Of a stretch of 64,000 nucleotides of DNA, positions 8,325 through 17,870 are shown in pieces. Within the stretch, counting starts at the first letter, position 1. Each line of letters starts with the position of its first letter. Source of the stretch: DASPKM01 sp036402175 (GTDB lineage Bacteria > Bacteroidota > Bacteroidia > Chitinophagales > Chitinophagaceae); contig DASWTK010000052.1 of NCBI GenBank assembly GCA_036402175.1, forward strand, positions 1 through 64,000, in the 5' to 3' direction. A program made the position numbers and the translations under genes. The notes under the pieces are model-generated. The model was not told the origin of the DNA and did no database searches. It was given only the letters and a program-made list of their open reading frames with translations.

Positions 8325-9026
8325 CTATTGCAGCAGCTTCTGAATATCGGGATCGTTCTGCAGGTTATTCATTTGCCGGATGGTCCAGTTGCACCGGCTC
8401 CGGACATAGGCCGACATCGGCTTTACTGTATACACTTTTGGATTGGGAAGACAGGCAGCGATGCAGGCAGCCTGCATCCGTGTGAGCTTCTTTGCAGGCT
8501 TCCTGTAATATTTCTGAGAAGCGGCTTCAATACCAAAAACACCCTTCCCCATTTCTGACACATTCAGGTACATTTCAAGAATCCGTTTTTTACCCCAGAT
8601 CAATTCAATCATGAAAGTAAAATAAACCTCAAGTGCTTTTCGTATCCAGCTTCTTCCCTGCCAGAGAAAAACATTCTTGGCAACCTGCTGGCTCAGTGTG
8701 CTTGCTCCCCTTAATGACTTGCTTTTGCGGTTATGCTTCATCGCTTTCTGGATCGACTTGAAGTCAAAGCCATTGTGATCGGGAAATAGCTGGTCTTCCG
8801 AAGAAATGACTGCAAGCTTTGCATAAACCGACATATCATCAATATCCACATAATCGCGTTTCAGACCGTTTCCGGAAAATAAACTTCCAAGTTGTGTAAG
8901 CGTAACGGGAGGATTCACCCATTTCAGAATCAGGATGTAAAAAAGATGGAACAGGAAAAGGAAAATGACCAGCCGCTTTACAAAGCGCCACATCCTCGGG
9001 AAAAATGCTTCCTTCTTTCCGGCCAT
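8325..9026 (-). CDS. mtgA: Monofunctional peptidoglycan glycosyltransferase
   Basis: A 233-residue GT51 enzyme anchored by an N-terminal membrane helix (about 18-36), which polymerises lipid II into glycan strands in the periplasm. The catalytic Glu is at about 77 in AVISSEDQLFPDHNGFD. The second GT51 motif is GASTLSQQVAKNVFL, followed by GKKRILEMYLNVSE. There is no transpeptidase domain, so it is the MtgA type rather than a class A PBP. It runs convergent with the GT39 gene. Confidence 0.93.
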   Translation of the reverse strand: MAGKKEAFFPRMWRFVKRLVIFLFLFHLFYILILKWVNPPVTLTQLGSLFSGNGLKRDYVDIDDMSVYAKLAVISSEDQLFPDHNGFDFKSIQKAMKHNRKSKSLRGASTLSQQVAKNVFLWQGRSWIRKALEVYFTFMIELIWGKKRILEMYLNVSEMGKGVFGIEAASQKYYRKPAKKLTRMQAACIAACLPNPKVYTVKPMSAYVRSRCNWTIRQMNNLQNDPDIQKLLQ

Positions 9027-9064
9027 GAAATTAATTTGGGATGCAAGATAATTGGTGCGAACAA

Positions 9065-9637
9065 TTAACGTCGATCCAACGGAAGTATTTTAATAGCATA
9101 TTTTTTCCCGATGATCCTTTTTTTACTTCCCGATCGTTTCATCAGAAGTCCCAAACCCGTTAATACGCCGGCGGTAATGTATGAAGATGGCTTGTACCAT
9201 TCCCTGGGAGGTTCGCTGCGGTATAAACCGTTCACCGCCCCCAGCATCAATACTCCGCCTCCCGCTATCATCAGTAGTGATCCGCTTCTGCTTCTGCCTG
9301 TTGGGTTTTTTAAAAAGATCAGTGCGCCAATATCTTTATGATGCAAGGCCGTAGTATAGCGGTAAACAGTATCGAAAAATATTCCGCCATAACCGGTATA
9401 GCTCGACTGAACATCGAAATAACGAATGTAAATGGTATCCTGCCCTACACGGGTGATCATTCCCTGCGCATAGCTGCCTTGCTTTGTCTGAAGTGAAATG
9501 TAGCGGCCCGGGAAAAATGTCTGCTGCGTTTTGCCCCGCTTTTGCAACAGCAATACATTGTTCTGCGCATGCGCAAACATAAAAGTCAGTAAGAATAAGA
9601 AAAGTAAACCTGCTCTGCTCATGAATTGGTGGCTCAA
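9065..9637 (-). CDS. Exported protein of unknown function
   Basis: A 190-residue protein with a cleavable signal peptide (a hydrophobic run ending FMFAHAQ) followed by a beta-rich region (GRYISLQTKQGSYAQGMITRVGQDTIYIRYFD) and one or two hydrophobic segments near the C-terminus (about 120-165). The C-terminus is strongly basic (RSGSKKRIIGKKYAIKIL). The start may be at 9637 or at an in-frame ATG at 9622. It lies 38 bp upstream of mtgA on the same strand and is probably in the same transcript. The family is not recognised. Confidence 0.75.
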   Translation of the reverse strand: MSHQFMSRAGLLFLFLLTFMFAHAQNNVLLLQKRGKTQQTFFPGRYISLQTKQGSYAQGMITRVGQDTIYIRYFDVQSSYTGYGGIFFDTVYRYTTALHHKDIGALIFLKNPTGRSRSGSLLMIAGGGVLMLGAVNGLYRSEPPREWYKPSSYITAGVLTGLGLLMKRSGSKKRIIGKKYAIKILPLDRR

Positions 9638-9665
9638 ACTTACAATTGCCCGGGAAAAAGCTTTG

Positions 9666-10313
9666 TTAATTCGATGGTATCCTGTCAGACAAAAACATTA
9701 TTCCATACAAAAGCACAAGGCCGAACCCGATAAGTATTGTACCCGAAATTTTATTAATGATAGCAAGATTGTGTAGTGTGAGCTTCTGACGAATCTTCCC
9801 TGCCATGAAAACTTTCGCGATATCGGCAATTATATTCAGTATGATGCATACCAGGAAGATCACAACCCGCTGCCGGAAACTATGTGTTATTGCAAAAGCA
9901 GTTGCATTGAGCAACCAGAACAACAATACGCTTGGATTTAGTGTGTTTATCAGAAATCCTGATGTGAACAGCTTTGCAAAATCCCGCTTTCTGAAACGCA
10001 TCACATTCCCGTCGCTGTCTTTTCTGAGCGTCGCTTTTTTGAAGAATACAAAAAAGATTCCCATACCCACCAAAAATCCGCTTCCAACATAACCTATCAC
10101 TTTTTTATATTCCAATGCCATGCTCACAAGCTCTGAAAATGCATTGCTCAGAATTACCAGGAGCACGTCGCTCATCCACACTCCCGCAACGAAACTGAGG
10201 CCACCTTCGCGGCCGTTATTAAGACTTTGTTTGATAATAGTGAAAATCACGGGCCCAACAGACAGGGCAAGGATCAATCCAAGGGCCAGACCTTTGATCA
10301 ATGCATCGAGCAT
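9666..10313 (-). CDS. LysE/RhtB family amino-acid exporter
   Basis: A 215-residue membrane protein with about six hydrophobic segments and the LysE-type N-terminus (GLILALSVGPVIFTIIKQSL, then FVAGVWMSDVLLV). LysE-family transporters export amino acids or related metabolites from the cytoplasm. The substrate cannot be predicted. It is the first gene of a minus-strand group with the exported protein and mtgA (28-38 bp gaps). An inverted repeat lies just upstream of its start. Confidence 0.85.
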   Translation of the reverse strand: MLDALIKGLALGLILALSVGPVIFTIIKQSLNNGREGGLSFVAGVWMSDVLLVILSNAFSELVSMALEYKKVIGYVGSGFLVGMGIFFVFFKKATLRKDSDGNVMRFRKRDFAKLFTSGFLINTLNPSVLLFWLLNATAFAITHSFRQRVVIFLVCIILNIIADIAKVFMAGKIRQKLTLHNLAIINKISGTILIGFGLVLLYGIMFLSDRIPSN

Positions 10314-10332
10314 AGAGTTTAGTTAATTAGCC

Positions 10333-10461
10333 GATTAGCCAATTTGAGGATTAGCTGATTTAGAAACTTCTGTCCACGCACACAAATTACAGATAGGTTA
10401 AATTAAAACCAACTCACCGATAAATCGAATCTTAATCGGCTAATCCTCAAATTAGCTAATC
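10333..10461. repeat. Long inverted repeat, MITE/REP-like
   Basis: Two 28-bp arms (10333-10360 and 10434-10461) are inverted copies with two mismatches and face each other across about 73 bp. Each arm begins with a GATTAGC/AATCGGC-type word and contains AATTTGAGGATTAGC or its complement. The element fills nearly the whole gap between the lysE-like and GH3-like genes, both on the minus strand. It may be a miniature mobile element or an interspersed palindromic repeat; a transcript would fold into a long hairpin. Confidence 0.75.
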
Positions 10462-10463
10462 TT

Positions 10464-11996
10464 CTAATTGATATTCCCTGTTTCCAAATACCTCATCCAA
10501 TCCTCATACATGCGGCCCTTCATCACACGAGGGAATTTGTGCTGGCCGCCGATCTTGCCTTTCAATTCAAGAAAGTGCATGAATTTTTGCTCGGGAAGCT
10601 TTTGAAGGAATACATCTTTCAATGCGCTGTCGCGCTCAACGGCATAATCGTCGTTGAGGTGACGAAGCTTTTCATCAATCTTATTACGAAGCAACAGTTC
10701 ATCAACGCCATCATCACAGGCAACATACCACGTGTGCGCGAAATATCCGTTATGCGGCGTGCCGGCAACAGTATATTCAGGGATGCAGATATTCAGTTCC
10801 TCGCTTACCATTTCGATGGCAGAGTTCATATTCTCAACACTCAGGTGCTCTCCCACCAGGCTCAGGAAGTGTTTGGTGCGGCCGGTTATCCTGATCTCAC
10901 TTTTTTTCTTGCTGATGAAACGGACCGTGTCTCCGATCAGGTAACGCCAGGCGCCGGAATTGGTGCTTAACAGAATGGCGTACTCCTTGTCTTCCTGCAC
11001 ATCCTGTATCAATAATGCTTCGGGCTTTTCCACTATATTTCCTTCGCTGTCAAAATTCTTTTCGTCGAATGGAACAAACTCCAGGAATATGTTATTGTTC
11101 AGGATCAGGTGCATTCCAAGAGCATGCTGCCTGTTCTTATACGCAATGAACCCTTCGCTGGCGAGATAGTTTTCTATGTAAACGATCGGCTTGCCCAGTA
11201 ATTTTTCGAAACCTTTCTTGTATGGCTCAAAGGCAACACCACCATGCACGAAAAATCCGAAATTCGGCCAGATCTCGTGTATGTTCTTCAGTTTATAATG
11301 ATCAATGATCATCTCCATACACATCTGGCACCAGGCAGGAACGCCAACAATAAATCCAATATCCCAGGAAGGCGCTTTTTCAACGATCTCATTCAGCTTC
11401 TCATTCCAGTCTTTCACCTTTGCGATCTTTCCTCCCGGTTTGTAAAAAGTCTGAAACCAGAAAGGCCGGTTCTTTGCAAGAATTCCGCTAAGGTCGCCGG
11501 CAAACCAGCCTGCTTTCCCTTTCTGCAGGTCTGTTGTTCCTCCCAGCATCAAAAATCCTTTTCCAAGTGCAGATCGTGGCAGGTCGTCATACCCCGCCAA
11601 AGAAAGCAACTGCCTTAAATAATTTATGGTATTGCTTCTCAGCATATCCCTTGTAACAGGAATATACTTGCTGGCCGACTCACTGGTTCCGCTGCTTAAC
11701 GCATAATAACGGATCTTTCCTGGCCAGGCAACGTCGGGTATGCCATCAAGCGTTTTTTTCCACCACTGATTGTATATCTTATTGTAATCGTGCACAGGCA
11801 CCAATTCCTGAAATTGCTTTGCCGGATCTTTGGTCATCAGGATCTCATCAAAGCGATATTGCTGGCCGAATTCTGTAAACCTGGCTTTCTTCAATAATTT
11901 CTTTAACACCCGTGCTTGCTGGCGTTCGGGAGTATTGCGGGCAAGCCGGAAGGCTTCAGCAACGGGACGGGGAAGTTTCAAGTCAAGCAATGCCAT
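10464..11996 (-). CDS. GH3 family acyl-acid amido synthetase-like protein
   Basis: A 510-residue member of the GH3 family of adenylate-forming enzymes, best known in plants, where they conjugate hormones such as auxin to amino acids. The ATP-binding motif SSGTSESASK is at 101-110, and the later motif region (YLIGDTVRF, then RITGRTKHFLSLVGEHLS) is present, so it is probably an active enzyme. The bacterial substrate is unknown. It is transcribed alone, divergent from ada. Confidence 0.88.
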   Translation of the reverse strand: MALLDLKLPRPVAEAFRLARNTPERQQARVLKKLLKKARFTEFGQQYRFDEILMTKDPAKQFQELVPVHDYNKIYNQWWKKTLDGIPDVAWPGKIRYYALSSGTSESASKYIPVTRDMLRSNTINYLRQLLSLAGYDDLPRSALGKGFLMLGGTTDLQKGKAGWFAGDLSGILAKNRPFWFQTFYKPGGKIAKVKDWNEKLNEIVEKAPSWDIGFIVGVPAWCQMCMEMIIDHYKLKNIHEIWPNFGFFVHGGVAFEPYKKGFEKLLGKPIVYIENYLASEGFIAYKNRQHALGMHLILNNNIFLEFVPFDEKNFDSEGNIVEKPEALLIQDVQEDKEYAILLSTNSGAWRYLIGDTVRFISKKKSEIRITGRTKHFLSLVGEHLSVENMNSAIEMVSEELNICIPEYTVAGTPHNGYFAHTWYVACDDGVDELLLRNKIDEKLRHLNDDYAVERDSALKDVFLQKLPEQKFMHFLELKGKIGGQHKFPRVMKGRMYEDWMRYLETGNIN

Positions 11997-12161
11997 TTAA
12001 CAGTGAAGCTTGTGTTTGATGCAAATTCAAAATTAAGGTAATTAATTTTGATTAATGTCAGGAGTATGCTGCTATCAGCAATCATTGACAGATAAAATTA
12101 TTTGTCAATTTTCCGGTTGTCTGAAGGTTTGCGCACCACTTATCTTTATAAAAAAGTACAT

Positions 12162-13196
12162 ATGCTCACCACCGATAGGATGTACCAGGCATTAGTGGAA
12201 AAAGATGCTTCTTATGAAGGGCAGTTTATCGCGGCAGTGCGCACTACAGGCATTTTCTGCCGGCCTACCTGTTCAGCACGCAAGCCACTGCCACAAAATG
12301 TAGAATTCTTCCCTTCGGCAAAAGATGCAATTCTGCATGGATACAGGCCCTGCAAAGTATGTGCGCCTTTGGAAAAACCGGGCGAAACACCCGCTTATAT
12401 AAAAGAAGTCATTCAACAGATCTCAATTGATCCGTTACATCGATTCAGGGATAACGACCTTCGCGTTAAAGGAATTGAACCAAATATGATACGCAGATGG
12501 TTCAAGAAAAATCATGGCATCACCTTTCACGCTTACCAACGCATGCAGCGGATAAATACGGCTTTCAAAAAAATACGGAATGGAGAAGCTGTCACCTCAG
12601 CTGCTTATGGTTCGGGGTATGCCTCGCTGAGTGGTTTTGCCGATTCATTTAAATCGGTCACTGGACATGCTCCTTCGGAAAGCAGGAAGGCATCGGTCAT
12701 TAATCTCACCCGTCTTGAAACGCCTATCGGTCCTATGTTCGCCGGTGCTGTTGAAGATGGCATCTGCCTGCTGGAGTTCACCGACCGCCGGATGCTGGAA
12801 ACCGAATTCAGGCAACTGAGAAAACTCCTCAATGCTTCGATCATACAGGGACATAGTCCGCATTTTATATTACTCCAGCAGCAGCTCGATGAATATTTTG
12901 AAGGCCGCCGCAAATCATTCACCGTTCCTTTAGTGAGCCCGGGCAGCAACTTTCAGCAGGAAGTTTGGAAAGAGTTACAAACAATCCCATATGGTTCTAC
13001 CCGAACCTACATTGAACAGGCACTGGCCATCAACAGACCACTTTCTGTTCGTGCAGTGGCAAACGCAAATGGATGCAATCGCATTTCAATTCTCATACCC
13101 TGCCATCGCGTGATTGGAAAAGACGGGCATCTTACAGGTTATGGTGGTGGATTGTGGCGGAAAAAATGGTTGCTGGACCTCGAACGCACGCATTAA
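12162..13196 (+). CDS. ada: Bifunctional Ada: DNA repair methyltransferase and regulator
   Basis: A 344-residue three-part Ada protein. The N-terminal methylphosphotriester domain has the zinc/acceptor cysteines (GIFCRPTCSARKP and CKVC). An AraC-type helix-turn-helix region follows. The C-terminal O6-methylguanine-DNA methyltransferase domain ends with the active-site motif PCHRVIG. It repairs alkylated DNA by irreversible transfer of methyl groups to its own cysteines and, once methylated, normally activates alkylation-response genes. The frame is open from 12102, but the domain begins after ATG 12162 (MLTTDRMYQAL), which I take as the start. It overlaps the convergent GT2 gene by 4 bp. Confidence 0.93.
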   Translation: MLTTDRMYQALVEKDASYEGQFIAAVRTTGIFCRPTCSARKPLPQNVEFFPSAKDAILHGYRPCKVCAPLEKPGETPAYIKEVIQQISIDPLHRFRDNDLRVKGIEPNMIRRWFKKNHGITFHAYQRMQRINTAFKKIRNGEAVTSAAYGSGYASLSGFADSFKSVTGHAPSESRKASVINLTRLETPIGPMFAGAVEDGICLLEFTDRRMLETEFRQLRKLLNASIIQGHSPHFILLQQQLDEYFEGRRKSFTVPLVSPGSNFQQEVWKELQTIPYGSTRTYIEQALAINRPLSVRAVANANGCNRISILIPCHRVIGKDGHLTGYGGGLWRKKWLLDLERTH

Positions 13197-14365
13197 ATTT
13201 CAAAGGCCATGCCCTGGTGATCTTTATTGCCGCTGCCAACAATACTGTTGCTTCCGCTCGCATGAATTAGGGCGTTTTCCATTGAGTTCATTTGTTGAAT
13301 AGCTTCAATAATGTGATGGAAGGAATAATTTTTCCCTTCACAATAAATGATATTACTGCTATTGCCTTTTATTTCGATATTTCGCTTTCTCAACGACTGG
13401 CCAAGCAGTTTTACCGTTTCCTCATCACCTCTCAGCGTTGCATCTTCAATTGGCAAAACCTTGGGCATTATTGCTGAACCACGAATGACAGAAGCGACAG
13501 AGCGCAACCTGATGGCGGTAGTCAGCATGCCTGAAAAAATCAATCCGCTTCCAGAGCGGTAGTGCTTCTTAACAAACTGCCGCATGGCTTTGTAAAACAG
13601 TTTTACATACCCGGCATCTTTGCGCGTGCTTTCTCCTTTGAAATGAATGATGGTAGCTCCCGTAAAATAATAATTGCTCCTTCCTGTTTGCGATACGCGG
13701 TAACTGAGGTCGATATCCTCAGCATACATGAAGAATTGCTCATCAAATCCACCCACTTCTTTTAAAAGATTTGCAGGTGCCAGCATAAAGGCTCCAGCGA
13801 GTACATCGGCCCGCAGGGTTTCTCTTTCATTCAAATGACCCAGGTAATACCGGGCAAAAAGCTTAGAGGTCGGGAAAAGCGCCGTTAATCCGCTCATCTT
13901 GCAAAACGAAGCCCATGGAGTTGGCATGCCCCTTTTTGATTCCTTCAAAAAGTTTCCGCTTCCGTCCACCATTCGTATTCCCAATAATCCTGCATCCGGG
14001 TTTGCTTCAAGAAAAGAGATCGTCTTTTGAAACACGTCTTCGGGTAAAATGGTATCCGGGTTGAGAAAAAGAATATATTTCCCACTGGCCTGGCTTAATG
14101 CCTGGTTGTTAGCCCTGGAAAATCCTCTATTCTCCTTATTACCAATAAACTTTACAAAGGGGAACCTCGGTTTCAGGTATTCTATGCTTCCATCAGTAGA
14201 ATGATTGTCAACTACGATCACTTCTCCAAATGAGGCCTCTTGACGGTTGAGCGCTGCGCCGAAATCAAGCGCTTTTCTTACTGAGCAAAGGCATTGCTCC
14301 AGGAAGAATTTTACATTATAGTTTACAATGATGATGGAAAGAAGCAATTGCCTGTTATTAGTCAA
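13193..14365 (-). CDS. Family 2 glycosyltransferase
   Basis: A 390-residue GT-A fold glycosyltransferase. The N-terminal nucleotide-sugar part carries IIIVNYNVKFFLEQCL, VVDNHSTDGS (residues about 51-60) and FLNPDT, as in rhamnosyltransferase-like GT2 enzymes. A C-terminal extension of roughly 120 residues includes a region of unknown role. It probably adds a sugar to a surface polysaccharide or glycolipid on the cytoplasmic face. No other polysaccharide genes are adjacent. Its 3' end overlaps ada by 4 bp in convergent orientation. Confidence 0.88.
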   Translation of the reverse strand: MTNNRQLLLSIIIVNYNVKFFLEQCLCSVRKALDFGAALNRQEASFGEVIVVDNHSTDGSIEYLKPRFPFVKFIGNKENRGFSRANNQALSQASGKYILFLNPDTILPEDVFQKTISFLEANPDAGLLGIRMVDGSGNFLKESKRGMPTPWASFCKMSGLTALFPTSKLFARYYLGHLNERETLRADVLAGAFMLAPANLLKEVGGFDEQFFMYAEDIDLSYRVSQTGRSNYYFTGATIIHFKGESTRKDAGYVKLFYKAMRQFVKKHYRSGSGLIFSGMLTTAIRLRSVASVIRGSAIMPKVLPIEDATLRGDEETVKLLGQSLRKRNIEIKGNSSNIIYCEGKNYSFHHIIEAIQQMNSMENALIHASGSNSIVGSGNKDHQGMAFEI

Positions 14366-14462
14366 CGAATATGCACCGGTTCTTTAATAACTGCGAATTA
14401 CGGTTTTTTTTTGAAGCGGCTGTCCTTGCTTAAAAAGAGCCTGTCCCTATGTTGGCCTTTTC

Positions 14463-14470
14463 TATATTTG
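14463..14470 (+). promoter_or_regulatory. -7 element immediately before suhB-like start
   Basis: TATATTTG matches TAnnTTTG exactly, and its last base is only four bases before the ATG. If used, transcription would begin at or next to the start codon, giving a leaderless mRNA. Confidence 0.55.
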
Positions 14471-14474
14471 CAGC

Positions 14475-15260
14475 ATGTTAAAAAACACCTTGATAAAGGC
14501 TACAGAGGCTGGCGGGGCCATTCTGCGCGAGTATTTCAACCGCGAAATACAGATCAGTAATAAAGAAGGCATCAATAACCTGGTTACCGAGGCCGACCAC
14601 AAGTCGGAGAAAGTAATCATCGATATCATTCAGAAGCAGTTCCCCGATCACTACATCATCAGTGAAGAAGTGGGCGAGATCAAAATGGATTCCTCGTACC
14701 GGTGGATAATTGATCCCATCGACGGTACTGTAAATTTTGCAAACGGCATTCCCATCTGTTGCGTTTCAATTGGGGTGGAGCATGAAGGAGAAATGGTAAT
14801 GGGGGCGGTTTACAACCCATTCATCAATGAATTCTTTTTTGCCGAAAAGGGCGAGGGTTCCATGCTGAACGATCGCAGGATACAGGTAAGCAATAAGAGT
14901 GAAGTGTTAAGATCTTGCCTGGTTACCGGGTTCCCGTATACCTACCTTGATATGCCGAACGGTCCCCTCCAGATATTTGAGCGTTTTATCCGCAAAGGAA
15001 TACCGGTCAGAAGACTTGGCTCAGCCGCTATTGACCTTTGCTGGGTTGCCGCGGGCCGGTTTGATGGATTTTATGAAATGAATCTGCAGGCATGGGATAG
15101 CGCTGCCGGCTACCTGATTGTTGAAGAAGCCGGCGGGAAGGTCACAGATTTTAAAGGCAACAAATTCTCACCTTACCAGACCTTTGTTCTGGCTACCAAT
15201 GGAAAGATCCACGACGAAATGTTACAGTGGATCAATAACGAGGTGCCCGCACAAGTTTAA
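14475..15260 (+). CDS. Inositol monophosphatase family phosphatase (SuhB-like)
   Basis: A 261-residue metal-dependent phosphatase. Metal-binding motifs are visible in order: the Glu of ISEEVGE (about 73-79), WIIDPIDGTVNFANG (about 84-98), and AWDSAAGYLIVEEAGG near residue 210. The family includes inositol-1-phosphatase, SuhB and CysQ-like enzymes; the first two are the better fit. It is followed after 8 bp by thiL, so the two form an operon. Confidence 0.9.
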   Translation: MLKNTLIKATEAGGAILREYFNREIQISNKEGINNLVTEADHKSEKVIIDIIQKQFPDHYIISEEVGEIKMDSSYRWIIDPIDGTVNFANGIPICCVSIGVEHEGEMVMGAVYNPFINEFFFAEKGEGSMLNDRRIQVSNKSEVLRSCLVTGFPYTYLDMPNGPLQIFERFIRKGIPVRRLGSAAIDLCWVAAGRFDGFYEMNLQAWDSAAGYLIVEEAGGKVTDFKGNKFSPYQTFVLATNGKIHDEMLQWINNEVPAQV

Positions 15261-15268
15261 TTCGCAAC

Positions 15269-16300
15269 ATGGAAAATGCAAGAACAGAAATATCAGCGCT
15301 TGGCGAGTTTGGCCTGATCAAACACCTGACCAGGAACATCGAGCTGCAGAATGCTTCCACTATTGTAGGTGTGGGAGATGATGCCGCGGTTATTGATCAT
15401 TTCGGTAAGCAGACCGTTATCACAACCGACATGCTGGTTGAAGGCATTCACTTCGATCTGATGTACACCCCGTTGAAACACCTGGGTTATAAAAGTGTAG
15501 TGGTGAACCTCAGCGATGTGTACGCGATGAATGCAATTCCCACACATATCACGGTTAACATCGCCTTTAGCAACAGGTTCAGCCTGGAAGCCCTGGAAGA
15601 TTTTTATGAAGGTGTTTATACCGCTTGCAGAAATTATGGGGTTGACCTGATAGGAGGCGATACTTCCTCCTCACAGAAAGGATTTATAATTTCCATTACC
15701 GCATTGGGAGAAGTTAGTCCCGGCAAATATGTACAGAGAAGTACCGCAAAGGCTGGCGACCTGCTTTGCTGCACCGGCGACCTAGGCGCCTCATACCTTG
15801 GGTTATTGTTCCTTGAAAGAGAGAAAAAGATCTTTCTTGAGAATCCCCAGATTCAACCCGACCTTGAAAATGAGGATTATGTAATAGGCCGGTTACTGAA
15901 ACCGGAAGCCAGAAAAGACATCATTGAATTTTTTGAGGCCAGCAACATCATGCCAACGGCCATGATGGATATAAGCGACGGCTTAAGCTCGGAAATTCTT
16001 CACATCTGCGAACAAAGCAATCTGGGGTGCCGGGTTTATGAGGAAAAATTACCGATTGACGAAGCTACCCGTAAGGCCGCTTTCAAATTTGAAATGGATC
16101 CCACAGCCTGCGCGCTAAGCGGCGGTGAAGATTACGAACTGCTGTTCACCCTTCCCCAATCGGAATATGAAAAGCTGGTTCTCAATGAACAGATCAGCGT
16201 AATTGGCTATATGACCGAAGCGGAGGAAGGATCAAAAGTGATCACAAAAGGCGGAAGTGTGCATAATATTACCGCCCAGGGCTGGAATGCATTTAAATAA
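15269..16300 (+). CDS. thiL: Thiamine-monophosphate kinase
   Basis: A 343-residue ThiL, which phosphorylates thiamine monophosphate to the active cofactor thiamine diphosphate with ATP. N-terminal ATP/Mg motifs are GVGDDAAVI and TTDMLVEGIHF, followed by HLGYKSVVVNLSDVYAM and GGDTSSS; the late motif DISDGLSSEILHI is present. It lies 8 bp behind the SuhB-like gene. Confidence 0.95.
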   Translation: MENARTEISALGEFGLIKHLTRNIELQNASTIVGVGDDAAVIDHFGKQTVITTDMLVEGIHFDLMYTPLKHLGYKSVVVNLSDVYAMNAIPTHITVNIAFSNRFSLEALEDFYEGVYTACRNYGVDLIGGDTSSSQKGFIISITALGEVSPGKYVQRSTAKAGDLLCCTGDLGASYLGLLFLEREKKIFLENPQIQPDLENEDYVIGRLLKPEARKDIIEFFEASNIMPTAMMDISDGLSSEILHICEQSNLGCRVYEEKLPIDEATRKAAFKFEMDPTACALSGGEDYELLFTLPQSEYEKLVLNEQISVIGYMTEAEEGSKVITKGGSVHNITAQGWNAFK

Positions 16301-16361
16301 TAACTCGTCGTTCATACAATTTTAGGGGCTCATTTCCTGTTTGGAGAGTATTTTTAAGTTT

Positions 16362-17870
16362 ATGCATAGCAGATTGATATGGGGATGGACCCTGGTGGCT
16401 TTGATTGTGCTTACAGGCTGCTCAGCCAGCCGGGAATCGTTCCGGCCAAATAAAAAATATGCGCCTGCCCAGTTGCAGGCAGACTATACCGTTTTCCGTA
16501 ACATTCTGGAAGAATCACATCCAAGTTTATATTGGTATACTTCCAGGGACAGCATGAACTATTATTTTGATCTTGGTTACTCGCGGCTTACTGATTCCAT
16601 GACCGAGCCAGCTTTTCGAACGTTACTGAGTTATGTAATCTCAAAGATCAACTGCGGACATACCACCACACGATATTCAAAAAGATACAGCAAGTTCCTT
16701 GACACGATCAGGAGGGTAAAATCATTTCCGCTCACTTTCAAGTTGTGGAAAGACACCATGGTTGTTACTTCTAATCTCAACAGAAGAGATTCTTTACTTA
16801 GAAGAGGAACGATAATACATTCTATCAACGGCATTCCACACCAGGAGGTCACCGATACGCTGTTTAAATACATTGCTACAGATGGCTTCAACGATGTATC
16901 GAAATACCAGCAGCTAAGCAATCGTGGTAATTACGGCGGATGGTACCGAAACGTTTTTGGTTTGCCCGACCGCTTTTCGATTGGGTACTTAGATAGTACC
17001 GGCATCCAAAAATATACTTCGGTTCCGCTATATGATCCCGCCACTGATACCGGGCGGCCGGTATTTCCCCGCATGCGCAAACTTTCAAAAAAGGAGCAGC
17101 GCAGGCTTGAACTGCTATCGGTTCGTAACGTGCAGGTAGATACAACGCTTCAGTCGGCATTCATGACGGTGAATTCATTCAGCCGCGGCAACCTGCTGAA
17201 ATCATTCATTAAAAAATCATTCAGATCATTACAGGAAAATAATATCCGCCATCTGGTGATTGACGTGCGTGGAAATGGCGGGGGCGACGCATCGCTATCT
17301 ACCCTGTTAACCCGCTATCTGATACAGAAAAAATTCAAGCTTACCGATTCGCTTTATGCCGTGAGCAGATCCAGCCGCTATGGAAAACATATCCAGAACC
17401 AATGGATCTACTGGACCATCATGCAGTTTCTCACCAAAAAGAGAAATGACGGCCTTTATCATTTCGGATATTTTGAACGCCATTATTTTAAGCCGAGGCG
17501 AAAACATCATTTCAATGGCAATATCTACATTCTGACGGGAGGAAATTCTTTCTCCGCTACCACGCTGTTCGCAGGCGCATTAAAAGGACAACACAATGTG
17601 AAGATCATAGGTGAAGAAACCGGAGGCGCTGCCTATGGCAATTCTGCCTGGATGATACCAGATGTAACGTTGCCGCATACCCGCGTGCGGTTCAGGTTGC
17701 CAAAGTTCCGGCTTGTTGTCAGCAAAGACCTGGTGAAAGATGGTAGGGGCGTTCAGCCTGATATACTTGCTCTTCCTACCGTTGACGCCATAAAACGAGG
17801 GATAGACTATAAGGTAGAAGCTGTGCGGCAGATCATCATTTCGAACTCAACCGGCAATGCGGGTAAATGA
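16362..17870 (+). CDS. S41 family peptidase lipoprotein
   Basis: A secreted protease-like protein of 502 residues with a lipoprotein signal peptide; the lipobox LTGC puts the lipidated Cys at residue 20. The C-terminal half is an S41 (C-terminal processing protease/tricorn) domain: VIDVRGNGGGD, then GGNSFSATTLFAGAL with the likely catalytic Ser, and GEETGG. The frame extends to a TTG at 16341, but the ATG at 16362 gives a proper signal peptide. Its 3' end overlaps the convergent nagA by 24 bp. Confidence 0.88.
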   Translation: MHSRLIWGWTLVALIVLTGCSASRESFRPNKKYAPAQLQADYTVFRNILEESHPSLYWYTSRDSMNYYFDLGYSRLTDSMTEPAFRTLLSYVISKINCGHTTTRYSKRYSKFLDTIRRVKSFPLTFKLWKDTMVVTSNLNRRDSLLRRGTIIHSINGIPHQEVTDTLFKYIATDGFNDVSKYQQLSNRGNYGGWYRNVFGLPDRFSIGYLDSTGIQKYTSVPLYDPATDTGRPVFPRMRKLSKKEQRRLELLSVRNVQVDTTLQSAFMTVNSFSRGNLLKSFIKKSFRSLQENNIRHLVIDVRGNGGGDASLSTLLTRYLIQKKFKLTDSLYAVSRSSRYGKHIQNQWIYWTIMQFLTKKRNDGLYHFGYFERHYFKPRRKHHFNGNIYILTGGNSFSATTLFAGALKGQHNVKIIGEETGGAAYGNSAWMIPDVTLPHTRVRFRLPKFRLVVSKDLVKDGRGVQPDILALPTVDAIKRGIDYKVEAVRQIIISNSTGNAGK

